Shown here: piece after piece, positions 35,792 to 46,332 of the stretch
Layout of the letters: each line of letters opens with the position of its first letter
Position numbering within the stretch: position 1 is the stretch's first letter
DNA from: Byssothecium circinans
Taxonomy: Eukaryota; Ascomycota; Dothideomycetes; Pleosporales; Massarinaceae
Reading direction: 5' to 3'
Assembly (NCBI GenBank): GCA_010015675.1
Contig: ML976992.1
Location: 884,491-948,490, forward strand
DNA: 64,000 nt
The notes under the pieces: model-generated
Told to the model about the DNA's origin: nothing
Databases searched by the model: none
The model's input: only the letters and a program-made list of their open reading frames with translations
Translations under genes and position numbers: made by a program

Positions 35792-36927
35792 GAATCACTG
35801 GTTCGACCTACGATTGGTGGGCACGTCAACTCACAGTTGGTACATTGTGCTTTGATATCATCCAAAACTGGCGTGTCACTTTATAGATGTCCTTTTATGC
35901 CTGTGTGCTTTTTAAGCAGTGACTGACAGATGTAATGGCTGGCAGATCTATTGCAGGTATTAATTAATCATGCCACGATGAGATCGATAGGGCAAGACTG
36001 AATAAAAATACACGTCCGTTTCTTTTCTTTTCTATTTTTACTTTTCTTGCTTTACTACCTCTCCGCACAGCACGTAACGCTCCCATACCCGCCCCTCCGC
36101 AAGCGCCACGCCATCAACCCAACCAACCAACACAACCAACCAAACTATGCAATCAATTCGCCCATTCAAGAGAGGAGATCGCAGTAAACGCAAGGGGGTA
36201 TCCGTACAAAGTCGCACTCAGAACGCTCAAGACATACAAAACCAATCACACGCAACGACAAGAAACACGCATACAATACAATACAATACAAGCACACACA
36301 CGCATAAAGAAAAACCACTAGTTCCACTACCATCTAAATCTGTCCAATCCCGATTGTTGTTTTCTATCTTGTCACAAGCCCCCCAACCCCCGATCCATAA
36401 ACCGCAGCGCCGAACCCAACTGGCACCAAGCTCCTAGCTCCCGGCTCCCAACACCCAGCACCCAGACGCGCTCGCTATCCGCAAACGCTGCGCTGTATGA
36501 AGGGGATATCACAGACCAATCCAGCCCCCAACCAGCCCAGTCCAACCTAACCTAACCCAACGCACCCCACCCTTGCAGAACGCCAGTCGCTTTTACAAAA
36601 GAGAAGGTGTGTAATGAAGACAAAGATGTAAAAGCGACTTTTGGTAAACACACAGAGACCAATCTTATACCGATGTTCCAGGTTGAAGAAGGAAAAGTGG
36701 CCCAGCTACGCCGTCAGAGACACCGTTTGGAAATTGGCGTGTCTGAGGGTATATCGCAGGGGCGGGAAGGGAAAGGGAAAGAACAGCGGCCGTTACAAGA
36801 GCAGAAGCAGAAGCGATTACAAAGGGAAATACCGTTTCCAAAAAGGGGGGGAAAACAAAATCGGGAGACCTTGAACCATTATCGAAATGAACAGAGGATC
36901 ATGAACTAGCCAAAGCGTTAACTGTTT
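35792..36927. other. Convergent intergenic interval before the PPR gene
   Basis: 1.1 kb. A T-rich segment (about 36020-36055) and A/C-rich low-complexity sequence (about 36110-36330) are present. No supported gene. The right end is the 3' UTR of the minus-strand PPR gene. Confidence 0.45.
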
Positions 36928-39900
36928 TTACACAGTCACTTCAGTCGCAAGCGCACGACCACCACCTACAAGCTCAAGGATCTTGCTAGCGACAGCGGCA
37001 GGGTATCCGCGAGACAGACCCTCATTCACGACAGCCATGGCGGAAGCACGGTCCTCGACGGCCATGAAGGCGCGCGTCATGGCTTCATAGGTGCTGGGTT
37101 CGCGCTTGCTCTCGCGGACGGATTCGTAGATGCTCTTAGCTTTGTCGATGTTGTGCACGAGGGCCCAGCCGTGGATGAGCGAGTTAGCGATGTAGGGAGT
37201 CATTTCCACACGGCGGGCACGCATGTCGGAAAGAACGGACTCGGTGTCGGCGATTTGATGGTTGGCAACCATGGCTTCGAAGAGGGCTTGGTAGAGACAG
37301 GCTTGGGGACGGATGCGGGTGTCGGCGAGGACAGTGTCAAAGAGTTTGCGCGCTCCCTCCATGTCGTGCAGAACGCAGCCTTTGGCGTGGATGAGGGAGG
37401 AGTAGTGGACGGCCTCGGGGATGGCACCGGCTTGACGGATGTGCTCGAGCACTCTCTCGGCGGCTTCCATGTCGACTGGCTCAAGCGTGGCGTAGGTGTC
37501 GATGAGCAGCTTGTACGTGTGCGTGGTAGGTTCGATGCGCTTCGAACGCATACGCTCGTAGTATGCAAGGACTTTGCTACGGTCGCGCTTGGTGGTCAGG
37601 AAGAACTGCATCATGCTGTGGTAGGGCGCTGGACGGGGCTTGTAGTTGGGCATGCTCTCCATTTCCTCGAACAGCTCCTCGGCGAACTTCTCGTCGCTGA
37701 CACGGCAAAGGGCGTTGACGATAGTGCCGTACGTGACGCTAGTAGGGCGAATGCCAAGGTTGCGCATCTCAGAGAAGTAGAAGAGGCAGTCGTCGATACG
37801 ACGGGCCTTTCCAAGCTTGCCAATGAGAGCGTTGTAGAGGAAGGACGAGGGTTCAACACCTTCGGCTTTGGCGCGGAGGAAGATCTTGACAGCTTCAGTG
37901 GCCTCATCGAAGGTCTTGGTTGACTCCTTGAGAGTGGTAATGTAGAGACCAAACGTGTTAGCTGTAGGAGCAGCGCCCATCTCGAGCAGGTCCTGGTGGT
38001 ATTGAGCAGCAAGATCGCGACGGCCGGCAGTCAGACAAGCAGCGACCATGGCATCCAAGATGGTGACCCAGCCATACCGAACAATACGGTACTGTGGGAG
38101 AAGGGGTACATCTTGCTTGGCGAGGTTGAGGATGTCATGAGCAAGTGGCAGACGCTCTTCCTTTGCGGCGGCAGTGATGAGCTTCGCGTACGTGAAGAAT
38201 CGCGGATGACGACCAGCACGACGCATGTTTCTGAACTTCATGAGAGCCTCATTGAGATGCGAGGCTGGCCGACCATGCGTCTTCTCGAGCAACTCAGTGA
38301 TTGCAACGGAACCTTTGTTGTCGGTGGTGGCCGCATAAGGGTCGAACGAATCCTCAAATGTGGGAGCCGCCGGGGCTGGCGCCTGCACCGGGTACGAAGC
38401 ATACGAGGCTGCCGGAGAGTATGTCGGCTCCGGGGCCGGATGCTTGTAGCTGTACCAGCGGTGCTGGAGATCTCCTCGATCAAGCTTGACCAAAACCTTC
38501 TCAACCAAACTAGATGTCGCTTTGTTCACTGGCGCGCCTGTCGATGTAATAACTTCGAGTAAGTGGGAAAATCGGGCGGCGTGAGCAATGTCGACTTCAG
38601 TAGAGTCAATAATAATTCCGGACTGGACTTGCATTAGGAGGGTAATGTCTTCGAAGCTGAGCTGGGCAACAGCTTCAGGTCCCATTCCTGCAAGCAGGTG
38701 GTGGGCAACGGGGGTGACAAGGCCGCCGTTTTCAATCATGGTCCACATCAGCTCCATGCTGGCGCGGGGAGGAAGGACGATGCCTCGCTTCATCATGAAC
38801 TGACCCATGACCTCGATGGCTTCATCGATATGCTCAACAGCCTCCATCTTGGCCTGGTTGGAGGCAGACTGCGAGTCTCGGATACGGGCAAACATCTGAC
38901 GACCTTGGCGGAGACCACGCTCGGGGTGGCCGCTGCCAATCAAAGCGATGCTGTGCATGGCAGTGGGCTCGATGAAATCGGGCTTTGTCGGTGAAAGCTC
39001 GAGCATCCTCCAGAAGACTTCAGCAGCCTCAATGCTACCATTGCGAATGTGCATAGCTCCCATGGCCATAGCTGGTCGGGCCAGGTCCGTCTCGGCCGGT
39101 AGAGCATCGAAAGCTTCCGTGGCAACCTCGATGACATTGCTGTCGGCGGCTTTGATGCAAATGGCTGTCATGGCAAGGGTGCGGGCTTGCGGGCTGAGGT
39201 TATCAGATACATGGGCAAAAGCCTCGTGGAAGGAACCCTTCTTCAACCACTCAGGGACGAGTGCCTTGAGGCTGACAATGTCACGGATGGAGCCAATGTC
39301 TTGTGAAGAGGTAAGGTTTGCTTCAATCTTGGACAAGAACTTGAAGCCGCCTTCGAAGCGATCGCAGATAGCGTACGCCTTGATGAGGGCGGCATAGACG
39401 TCGTTGTCTTTCCGGGCCAAGGTGATTTCACCGGCATCGTTCGACACGGCGAGGGCCTTGTATTCGTCGTAGCACTCAACCGCGCTCTTGAGATCACCAG
39501 ACTTGCCAAAGGCGTGGATCATGGGCACAAACATGTCAGCAGCTGGGATGACATTCTGCTTTTCCATGTGGGCGAAGATGCGAACCATATCTTCAACGCA
39601 ATCACCCTCGGCGCAGGCAGTGACCAACATGCGGTAGGTCTTTTCGGAAAAGGCGCGTCCAGACTGGACTTTGATGGCGGCATCAAAGAGGCGGACAGCA
39701 ATGGAGAGCGAACCGTCCTCTGACAGGATCTCGTATTCGGTTTCGTTTGAGTTGAGCATGAACTTGCCCTGCTCTTCCATCCCACCATATCGTATACGCC
39801 TTTCTTCCAGACCCTGCTTCATCGATACCACTTCCAACGATCGCCTCGAAAGAAGCTCAATCAATGTAGTATACGTCGTCGTATCGGGAACGACGCGTCG

Positions 39901-40815
39901 GCGAAGCATGTCAGAGTAGACATCGAGGGCCTTGGGCACGATCTGGTGCTTCGTCTTGGGGAGGTTGATTGCAGCAGAAAGGAGGGCATTGTATGCAGGT
40001 ACCGATGGCTTGACTCCGGAGTGGAGCATAGCCTCGAAGACGGCGGGGATTTCGGCATACTTCTTTTCGTCGGCCAGCCTCTGAAGCTGAACAAGGTGCG
40101 TGTCGACATCTTCGATGGGGCTCGGAGCGAGTGTAGAACCGCTCTGGCTCAGTGTGGTGGATTCGACGAGAGTGTCTGCGACGGTGGCCGGCGACTCTGA
40201 GCGTGGTTCTTCGATGGGTGAGCGCGCCTCTTCGATGGGTGATAGCTCTTGCTCTACATGTGCCGCAGCGGCTTGATGCTCGGCCTTGATCTTAGCTGCC
40301 TCCTGCGCGATGGCCTCATCCACCTGGGCGAGGGCAACTTGTTCTACCTCTGCATCGCCAATAGCCTTCTTGAAGTCCTCTACCTGGCTGGTGCTGTAGG
40401 CGCGACTGACGCCGGACCGCGCTGGAATAGCCTCGGCGGCCTCTTCCGGCTCTTCAACAATGACATTGCTCTCCTTCGCCCCCGCTTGAGGCTTCCACTC
40501 AATGAGCTTGCGGAATTGGAACTGTGACCACTCCTTGTCTTCGACAGAGCGCGTCTTCTGCCACGCGGCATAGTACGCAGCTAGACCAGCATCATGGTTG
40601 TCAGAGGCAGCGAGCGCCTTGATAGCACTCGCGGTGGATGTGGAGGCGTAAGCAAGATGCTGGTTCTGCTTTGCGCCGGGCTTGCGGAAGCGGTCGTGTT
40701 TGAAGGTGGCGCTGTTCTGACTGACGCCAGCTACCAGAGATTGAGCATATCCGTGGTTGAAGCCTTTTGCAAGACTCTGACGCGCGAGGTTGATGCCTTT
40801 AAAGTTAAAGACCAT
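36928..40815 (-). CDS. Large mitochondrial pentatricopeptide repeat protein (Cya5/PPR5-like)
   Basis: A single intronless ORF of 1295 aa. The basic, Asp/Glu-poor N-terminus (MVFNFKGINLARQSLAKGF) fits a mitochondrial targeting sequence. After an Ala/Glu-rich linker (residues ~130-230) PPR helical hairpins occupy most of the protein: for example VKPSVPAYNALLSAAINLP, VEPSSFLYNALIGKLGKA, IRPTSVTYGTIVNALCRV and IEPTTHTYKLLIDTYATL. At least twelve degenerate repeats can be picked out by eye. PPR proteins bind single-stranded RNA in organelles and control processing, stability or translation. Length and arrangement resemble the Neurospora CYA-5 / yeast Ppr5 group involved in COX1 expression, but which transcript it serves is inferred. 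It is divergent from ERG8. Confidence 0.85.
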   Translation of the reverse strand: MVFNFKGINLARQSLAKGFNHGYAQSLVAGVSQNSATFKHDRFRKPGAKQNQHLAYASTSTASAIKALAASDNHDAGLAAYYAAWQKTRSVEDKEWSQFQFRKLIEWKPQAGAKESNVIVEEPEEAAEAIPARSGVSRAYSTSQVEDFKKAIGDAEVEQVALAQVDEAIAQEAAKIKAEHQAAAAHVEQELSPIEEARSPIEEPRSESPATVADTLVESTTLSQSGSTLAPSPIEDVDTHLVQLQRLADEKKYAEIPAVFEAMLHSGVKPSVPAYNALLSAAINLPKTKHQIVPKALDVYSDMLRRRVVPDTTTYTTLIELLSRRSLEVVSMKQGLEERRIRYGGMEEQGKFMLNSNETEYEILSEDGSLSIAVRLFDAAIKVQSGRAFSEKTYRMLVTACAEGDCVEDMVRIFAHMEKQNVIPAADMFVPMIHAFGKSGDLKSAVECYDEYKALAVSNDAGEITLARKDNDVYAALIKAYAICDRFEGGFKFLSKIEANLTSSQDIGSIRDIVSLKALVPEWLKKGSFHEAFAHVSDNLSPQARTLAMTAICIKAADSNVIEVATEAFDALPAETDLARPAMAMGAMHIRNGSIEAAEVFWRMLELSPTKPDFIEPTAMHSIALIGSGHPERGLRQGRQMFARIRDSQSASNQAKMEAVEHIDEAIEVMGQFMMKRGIVLPPRASMELMWTMIENGGLVTPVAHHLLAGMGPEAVAQLSFEDITLLMQVQSGIIIDSTEVDIAHAARFSHLLEVITSTGAPVNKATSSLVEKVLVKLDRGDLQHRWYSYKHPAPEPTYSPAASYASYPVQAPAPAAPTFEDSFDPYAATTDNKGSVAITELLEKTHGRPASHLNEALMKFRNMRRAGRHPRFFTYAKLITAAAKEERLPLAHDILNLAKQDVPLLPQYRIVRYGWVTILDAMVAACLTAGRRDLAAQYHQDLLEMGAAPTANTFGLYITTLKESTKTFDEATEAVKIFLRAKAEGVEPSSFLYNALIGKLGKARRIDDCLFYFSEMRNLGIRPTSVTYGTIVNALCRVSDEKFAEELFEEMESMPNYKPRPAPYHSMMQFFLTTKRDRSKVLAYYERMRSKRIEPTTHTYKLLIDTYATLEPVDMEAAERVLEHIRQAGAIPEAVHYSSLIHAKGCVLHDMEGARKLFDTVLADTRIRPQACLYQALFEAMVANHQIADTESVLSDMRARRVEMTPYIANSLIHGWALVHNIDKAKSIYESVRESKREPSTYEAMTRAFMAVEDRASAMAVVNEGLSRGYPAAVASKILELVGGGRALATEVTV

Positions 40816-41867
40816 TTAGGAGATGGAGGAGCCCTTCAGATTGGAAGGGTGAGACTATCATAATTAATATGCGCGTGCAAGACGCGATGTATTCAAGAGA
40901 CGTACTATTATTCTCGGGGCGCGACGGGTGTGCAGGTTCATTTGACGACAAGTGCCGCCAAAGAACGCGCTGAAGGGGTGCTGGGAAGGGTAGATGGTAG
41001 AGGGTGCGTAGATATTGAGCGACCCGTATCAGGCGCAAATGTGTGAGGGGTTGGAAGAGAGGAAATAAGAAACACGCTGGCCTTGGGGTACAAGAATGGC
41101 TGCCTGCGCTTGGACGCCTGTGAGAGAAGTTTCTCGGGCTCAGTAAGAATGGAGTCGTCACCACGTAAAGTAAATTACGAGTCACACTCAGACCCGTTTT
41201 TCCCCGTCGCAGCCTCCGGGCGATCCACGCGCCCTACTTGGCTAACCGCCTTGAGCTAGCCCAACCCCTTTCCTCGGGACTACCGGAACCTTAAATCCAT
41301 GTCAGAAGGAGTCAAAACCGACCGACAGGCCGACTGAGTCACTGCCACAGTGCGACTCCAACAACGTCAGGGGGCTGAGAGACGGGATCGTAAGGGCAGA
41401 TGACGCGAAGAAAATGATGACGAGCACAATTCGCCGGACGCTTATTCCCGTCAAAGGCTCAAAGCCTCGAACAGATGCTTAGAAACCGCTCAGGACGATC
41501 CCTCGCGTCCACACGTGAAGTCATTGACTCCTGTCAATCGCATGGAACCGCTTGCCAGCACAAAGACCTATAATACAGTATGGTCAAAATATTGGATACC
41601 CTCAAAAAGAAGAGCGCCTCACTTAACAAGTCAGTGAGTCTGAGTGAGATCAGGAATGCCAATCAACTGTAGAGGGGTGAAAAGTTTCGAGTTTCAGCTC
41701 GGGGAACCGGCCATCCCTCCCACCACGCCTCCCCACCGCACAACTCCTCACGCCAAACCCTTTCAACACCACCCCCACATGCACTCATCCGCCATCCCAC
41801 CCACCACTCCATCTGGCATCTGCGAAACACAAAGCCCATCTCAACCATATCGTGACTCCCAAAACCG
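40816..41867. promoter_or_regulatory. Divergent promoter region, PPR gene / ERG8
   Basis: 1052 bp separate the two start codons. No ORF of substance. A C/A-rich leader precedes the ERG8 start. Confidence 0.5.
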
Positions 41868-43574
41868 ATGGCCCCGCGACCCGAGCTCACGCCGCAAGCC
41901 GTGTCCGCGCCGGGAAAAGTGTTTCTGGCGGGCGGCTACCTTGTGCTCGACCGGGCGTACACGGCGCTCGTTTTCGGCCTGGATGCGCGCGTCCATGTCG
42001 AGGTCGAGCCGATCCAGACCAAGAGCGGTGTCTCGCTGAGTGAGATTCTAGTCAAGAGTCCACAGTTTAGAGAGGCGGTCTGGGAATATGGGTATAGGTT
42101 GACCGAGGGCGATGGGGGGATTGCTGTGTATCCGCTGAGAGCGTAAGTTCTACCTTTCGCGTTACCAAAGTCAATTCTTCTTCATATCTGTCTACTCTTC
42201 ATGGCCTCAATTGGAGCCATTCCCTCGCTATCAATTTTTCAATTCCTTTTCATATCCTAAACTCCACTTCATCCTCCCTTTTCCCCTTTTCCATCTCTCC
42301 GTGTCATTACATCATTTCCATGTCACATCCACATCCACTCCCACTCCCACGATACCCCGAGCACGTGACTTTCCCAACACACAACCAAGAAAAGGAAAAC
42401 ACACTCCAGTCCAACACCAAACTTACTCGGAACCAAAAAATCCAGCTCTCACGACTCCCCCCTCGCCAAAAACCCCTTCATCGAAACCGCCCTAACCTAC
42501 GCCCTAACCTACATCTCCACCCAGCAACCCCGGTCCTCGATCCCCCCATCCAGCATCTCCATCCTAGCCGACCAAGCCTACTACTCCAACCCCGGCAAGC
42601 CACCCTCCTCCACCCCCACATCCCCCTTCCTCGACTTCGACGTCACCCTCTCCGCCGCCCACAAAACCGGCCTCGGATCCTCCGCCGCCCTCGTCACTGC
42701 CTTCACCGCCGCAGTGCTAACCTACTACCTCCCACCTTCAAAATTCGACCTCAGCAAACCGCAAAGCCTACAGGTCCTCCACAACCTCGCGCAAGCCTCG
42801 CACTGCGCTGCCCAGGGGAAAGTGGGATCGGGCTTCGACATCGCCTCCGCAGTCTACGGCTCCTGTCTCTACCGCCGCTTCACTCCCTCCGTACTCTCCA
42901 GTCTCCCAACCCCCTCGACCCCCACATTCGCACAGAAGCTGAAAACCCTCGTTGAAAATAAAGATGGTGTCTGGGACACTGAGATCCGCAAGGCGGCGAT
43001 CAAGATGCCTAGGGGTCTGCGCCTTGTAATGTGCGATGTAGACTGCGGCAGCGAGACGCCTGGGATGGTGAAGAAGGTGCTGAAGTGGAGGGAGGAGAAT
43101 CGCGGGGTTGCGGACGGGATTTGGGCGAGGTTGCAGGAGGGGAATGAGCTGTTAGCGGGGGAGCTTACGAGGCTTGCTGATTCAGAAGAAGCTGATGGGG
43201 ATGGGGATCGATATGCGAGGTTGAGGGAACTTTTTAAACAAAACCGAGCCCTGATTAGACAGATGAGTACAGAGTCGGGCGTGCCAATTGAGCCGCCGCA
43301 GCAGACGGCGTTGCTGGATGCGTGCTCGGAAGTCAAAGGTGTGGTTGGTGGTGTTGTGCCGGGCGCGGGTGGGTATGATGCTATTGTGCTGTTACTCGAG
43401 GATAAAGAGGAGGTAGTTGCTGAGCTGAGGAAATTGTTGGATGGGTGGAAGGTCGATGAGCAGGGAGAAGACGGTGTGAAGATTGGCAAAGTGGGGATTT
43501 TGGGTGTGAGAGAAGATATGGTTGGAGTGAGGAGAGAAGACCCGGCGCTGTACAAAGAGTGGATAGCCTCATAG
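41868..43574 (+). CDS. ERG8: Phosphomevalonate kinase
   Basis: Two exons, 41868-42142 and 42446-43574, give about 467 aa. Erg8 phosphorylates mevalonate-5-phosphate to the diphosphate in the cytosolic mevalonate route to ergosterol and isoprenoids. The GHMP-kinase motifs are all present: SAPGKVFLAGGYLVLD at the N-terminus, KTGLGSSAALVTAFTAAV (phosphate-binding loop), a QGKVGSGFDIASAVYGS segment typical of fungal PMK, and VVPGAGGYDAIVLL near the C-terminus. The single intron is 303 nt, long for this window and pyrimidine-rich; its acceptor at 42445 was fixed by continuity into ASHDSPLAKNPFIETALTYA. A small undetected exon inside it cannot be excluded. Identification is firm. Confidence 0.93.
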
Positions 43575-43934
43575 ACTGGCAAAAGATGCGACTGTGTTAG
43601 AGCAAAAGTTAATGTTAGCGGGGGGAAAGTCAAAATTCTGTGTCATCTCCAAAATACACTTTGTAATCATTTCACTCTCATTCTGCCTTGCACGACCACA
43701 CACGCTCATATCTTTCATTATCGCATGATTTGGTATGAACTTTTTTGATTCATATTGATCTTGACATGGACGCCATCCCAATTCCGTAAGATCGCCCCGT
43801 TTCTGCCCATCACATCACCTGCCCTCCCCTTTTATCGTGGTATAAGGGTACATTGGTGAGCGCTAGCCGTGAAAAGCCCCGGCAATGCAATGCATCAAGT
43901 GAGAGAGAAAAAGGAAACACGCCGCGCCACCCAT
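43575..43934. other. Convergent 3' interval, ERG8 / RPL35
   Basis: 360 bp between convergent stop codons. It should hold both 3' UTRs. Nothing else seen. Confidence 0.5.
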
Positions 43935-44651
43935 CTATGCCTTGACAGCATACTTTCGCTGAGGGAAGTGCACCTGCTTCTTCTTCTGCTTCTCGGTGAC
44001 GAGCGACGCCTCGTGCTTGGTGAGTCGTCGACGGATGGCGCGCGTCTTCTTGGGTCGGAGGTCGAGGGGAGTGTACCTGGCGCATGTTAGGTCCGAGTTC
44101 AGCAATTTCGTGGTGGCTTCAGGCGGGGTCGACGCACTTCTTGCCCTTGTAGAACAGACGGAGCTGTGCCCGCTGGTTGGCGTTTATGACGGTGAGGACA
44201 CGAGCGATACCCTTGCGGACGTCATGGATGCGGGTGAGCTTCGTTGAGCCGCCGGTGACCTTGGAAGTTCTGAGCTGGATCAACTCCCTTTTCACCCGTC
44301 AGCATTTCCTTCCGTGTAGAGTGGTTCTTCCTTAGGCAACGCACGACTTCAACTCCTGCAACTGCGTGTTGAGGTCCTCCTTGCTCTTGTTCCACAGCTG
44401 GGCGGTCTTCTGCGGCGGTTGTAAGTATTTAATCGTTGGTTTGGCGAGGTTAAGCGCGGGGACGTACGACTTTGGGAGCAGACTATGAGCATTGAGTTAG
44501 CAATTATCCTTTTAGATGGAGAGACAACAGCACGAGGAATTCGAGGTAGCGCAGGTGCAGCAATTGCAGACCCTCTACATACCGCAAAACTCGAGGTTTG
44601 CAGCGGGCGCAGTGCTCAGGAATTGAAATAGACAAGGGATTAACGTACCAT
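43935..44651 (-). CDS. RPL35: 60S ribosomal protein L35 (uL29)
   Basis: Five coding exons on the minus strand: 44651-44649 (ATG only), 44482-44468 (15 nt), 44409-44345, 44287-44138 and 44076-43935. All join in phase to 124 aa, the normal L35 length. L35 sits near the polypeptide exit tunnel. The product reads [19 protein letters not shown], then [60 protein letters not shown] and [16 protein letters not shown], matching eukaryotic L35 along its whole length. The first intron (166 nt) splits off the start codon alone and is followed by a five-codon microexon, so automated annotation probably mis-calls the N-terminus. No C/D or H/ACA snoRNA signature was seen in that intron. Confidence 0.94.
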
Positions 44652-45245
44652 TTTGACTGTGTAGTTAGTAGGACCGGGTGTTGATGGTCGAGGCTATCGC
44701 GTGTCGTCTGCAACTTTCGAGAAATCGTGTGTGGGCAGCCAAGCTCCGGTTGTGCGCGATCCCGGGAAAAGGTTGTTCCGGGCTTGGCACGAGCAATCAT
44801 CGACGAAATTCAACGAGCGGGCTCAAATAACTTTATAGTCATGAGATGCATGATATAAACGATAAAACATATGTTTGCAGTTCCGTCTCAGCAAATATCC
44901 AAGAGTTGATGTCAATATCGCTTCTCTTTTTCTTCAAGATGCCCAACTTTGACGCGAAATCTACACAGGCACAGCCATGTCAGGCCAATAGCGCTTGATC
45001 TTCCTCTTATATGTCGACTCCAATAATTTCTGTCTGTCCAGTATTCAAATTTCAAGTCAACACAAGTTACAACATTGCACTTCTTGCTACTTGCACGGAC
45101 TAGCGCCGCCACACTACGCCACAGCAGGGTCCAAGCTCTTGGCATTGCGTTGCAGCAAGTGCAGGTGCAACCAACGGCCCGGGCGATCACCAGGTCTCCA
45201 GACATCTTGCAGCCTCACCCTTCCCACACTCTTGCTCCCCTAGCG
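44652..45245. promoter_or_regulatory. Divergent promoter region, RPL35 / GOS1
   Basis: 594 bp separate the two start codons. No supported gene; ORFs on the plus strand run into GOS1 but are not conserved. Confidence 0.5.
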
Positions 45246-46050
45246 ATGTCGTCGACTGGAGGAGGATGGGCGCAACTGCGCCAACAAGCGCGCTCACTTG
45301 AAACCCAGGTACACTTCAACCCTCCATCTCCTTCTCCACCGGAGTTAGCGGTCTACAGCGCTCTAACTAGGGATACAGACTGAGTCCCTCTTCCACACCT
45401 ACTCACAATACGCCTCTACCTCCAACATACCCACCAAAGCCTCAGAAGACGAACTCCGAACAGAAGCCCAACTGCAAGAGATCCTTGGAAAGGTACACAC
45501 GATTCATTACCCACACTTCCTTAACACCTGCTGACATGATGCCTAGCGCGAGGCTCTTGTTGGCCAACTCTCGCGCCTCCTCGACTCCGAATCCGCCCAT
45601 TCCTCCTCCGCCGTGAAACAAAACAACCTCGTCCGCCACCGCGAAATCCTCTCTGACCACCGCCGCGAACTCATACGCTTGAGATCTACAATAACAGAAG
45701 CTCGCAACAAAGCGAACCTGCTCTCCAACGTGCGCTCTGATATCGATACCTACCGGTCTGCGAACCCGGCCACCGCAGAAGCGGAGTACATGCTGGAAGA
45801 ACGAAGCAGGATCGATCGCGCCCATGATATGACAGACAACGTGCTGAGCCAGGCGTACGCCGTGAATGATAACTTTCGAAGCCAGAGGGAGATGTTGGGG
45901 AATGTACAGAGACGCATTGTGGGTGCGGCGAGTCAGGTTCCGGGGATTAACGGGTTGATTGGACGGATTGGGGCGAAGAAGAGGAGGGATGGTATTATTT
46001 TGGGGTGTTTTGTTGCGTTTTGCTTTCTTCTGTTGCTTTGGTTTCGGTGA
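45246..46050 (+). CDS. GOS1: Golgi Qb-SNARE Gos1 (GS28)
   Basis: Three exons, 45246-45308, 45379-45492 and 45547-46050, give about 226 aa. Gos1 is a v-/Qb-SNARE for retrograde and intra-Golgi transport, working with Sed5, Ykt6 and Sft1. The start MSSTGGGWAQLRQQARSLE and the helix with TQTESLFHTYSQYAS are characteristic of the family. The SNARE helix covers about residues 140-195 (LEERSRIDRAHDMTDNVLSQ onward). The C-terminal anchor is RRDGIILGCFVAFCFLLLLWF, a tail anchor with only one residue on the lumenal side. Exon joins are in phase. Identification is firm. Confidence 0.93.
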
Positions 46051-46332
46051 TGGGCTTCCTTTCCGAAGAAGAGTGAGGGCTATGGCACTGGCACTGTTTG
46101 GCGTTCCGGGAGCGGGTGAGGATATCCATACGGTTCTTGGTCCTTGTCATGATTATGTAGAGGGAGCTATGGTGTCCCATGTTTCTTGTTGTACAATTAC
46201 ATTTACATGTTCCTTGAAGGGAATTGGTATCACACTGCATCTTTTATACATCCGTAAACTTGACCCTCCCTACTTGAAAGCGACGGGCACCGGAATCGGG
46301 ATTGCCTTCTCTTCCTTTGAAGGTTTTGCTCC

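Noticed and set aside
37153..37923. 256-codon plus-strand ORF
   Set aside because: Antisense shadow of the PPR gene, which has clear repeat structure in its own frame.
42869..43633. 254-codon minus-strand ORF
   Set aside because: Antisense shadow of ERG8 exon 2; Ser/Thr/Pro-rich with no domain.
44483..44648. snoRNA hosted in the long first intron of RPL35
   Set aside because: No C box (RTGATGA) with a paired D box, and no H/ACA layout, was found in the 166-nt intron.
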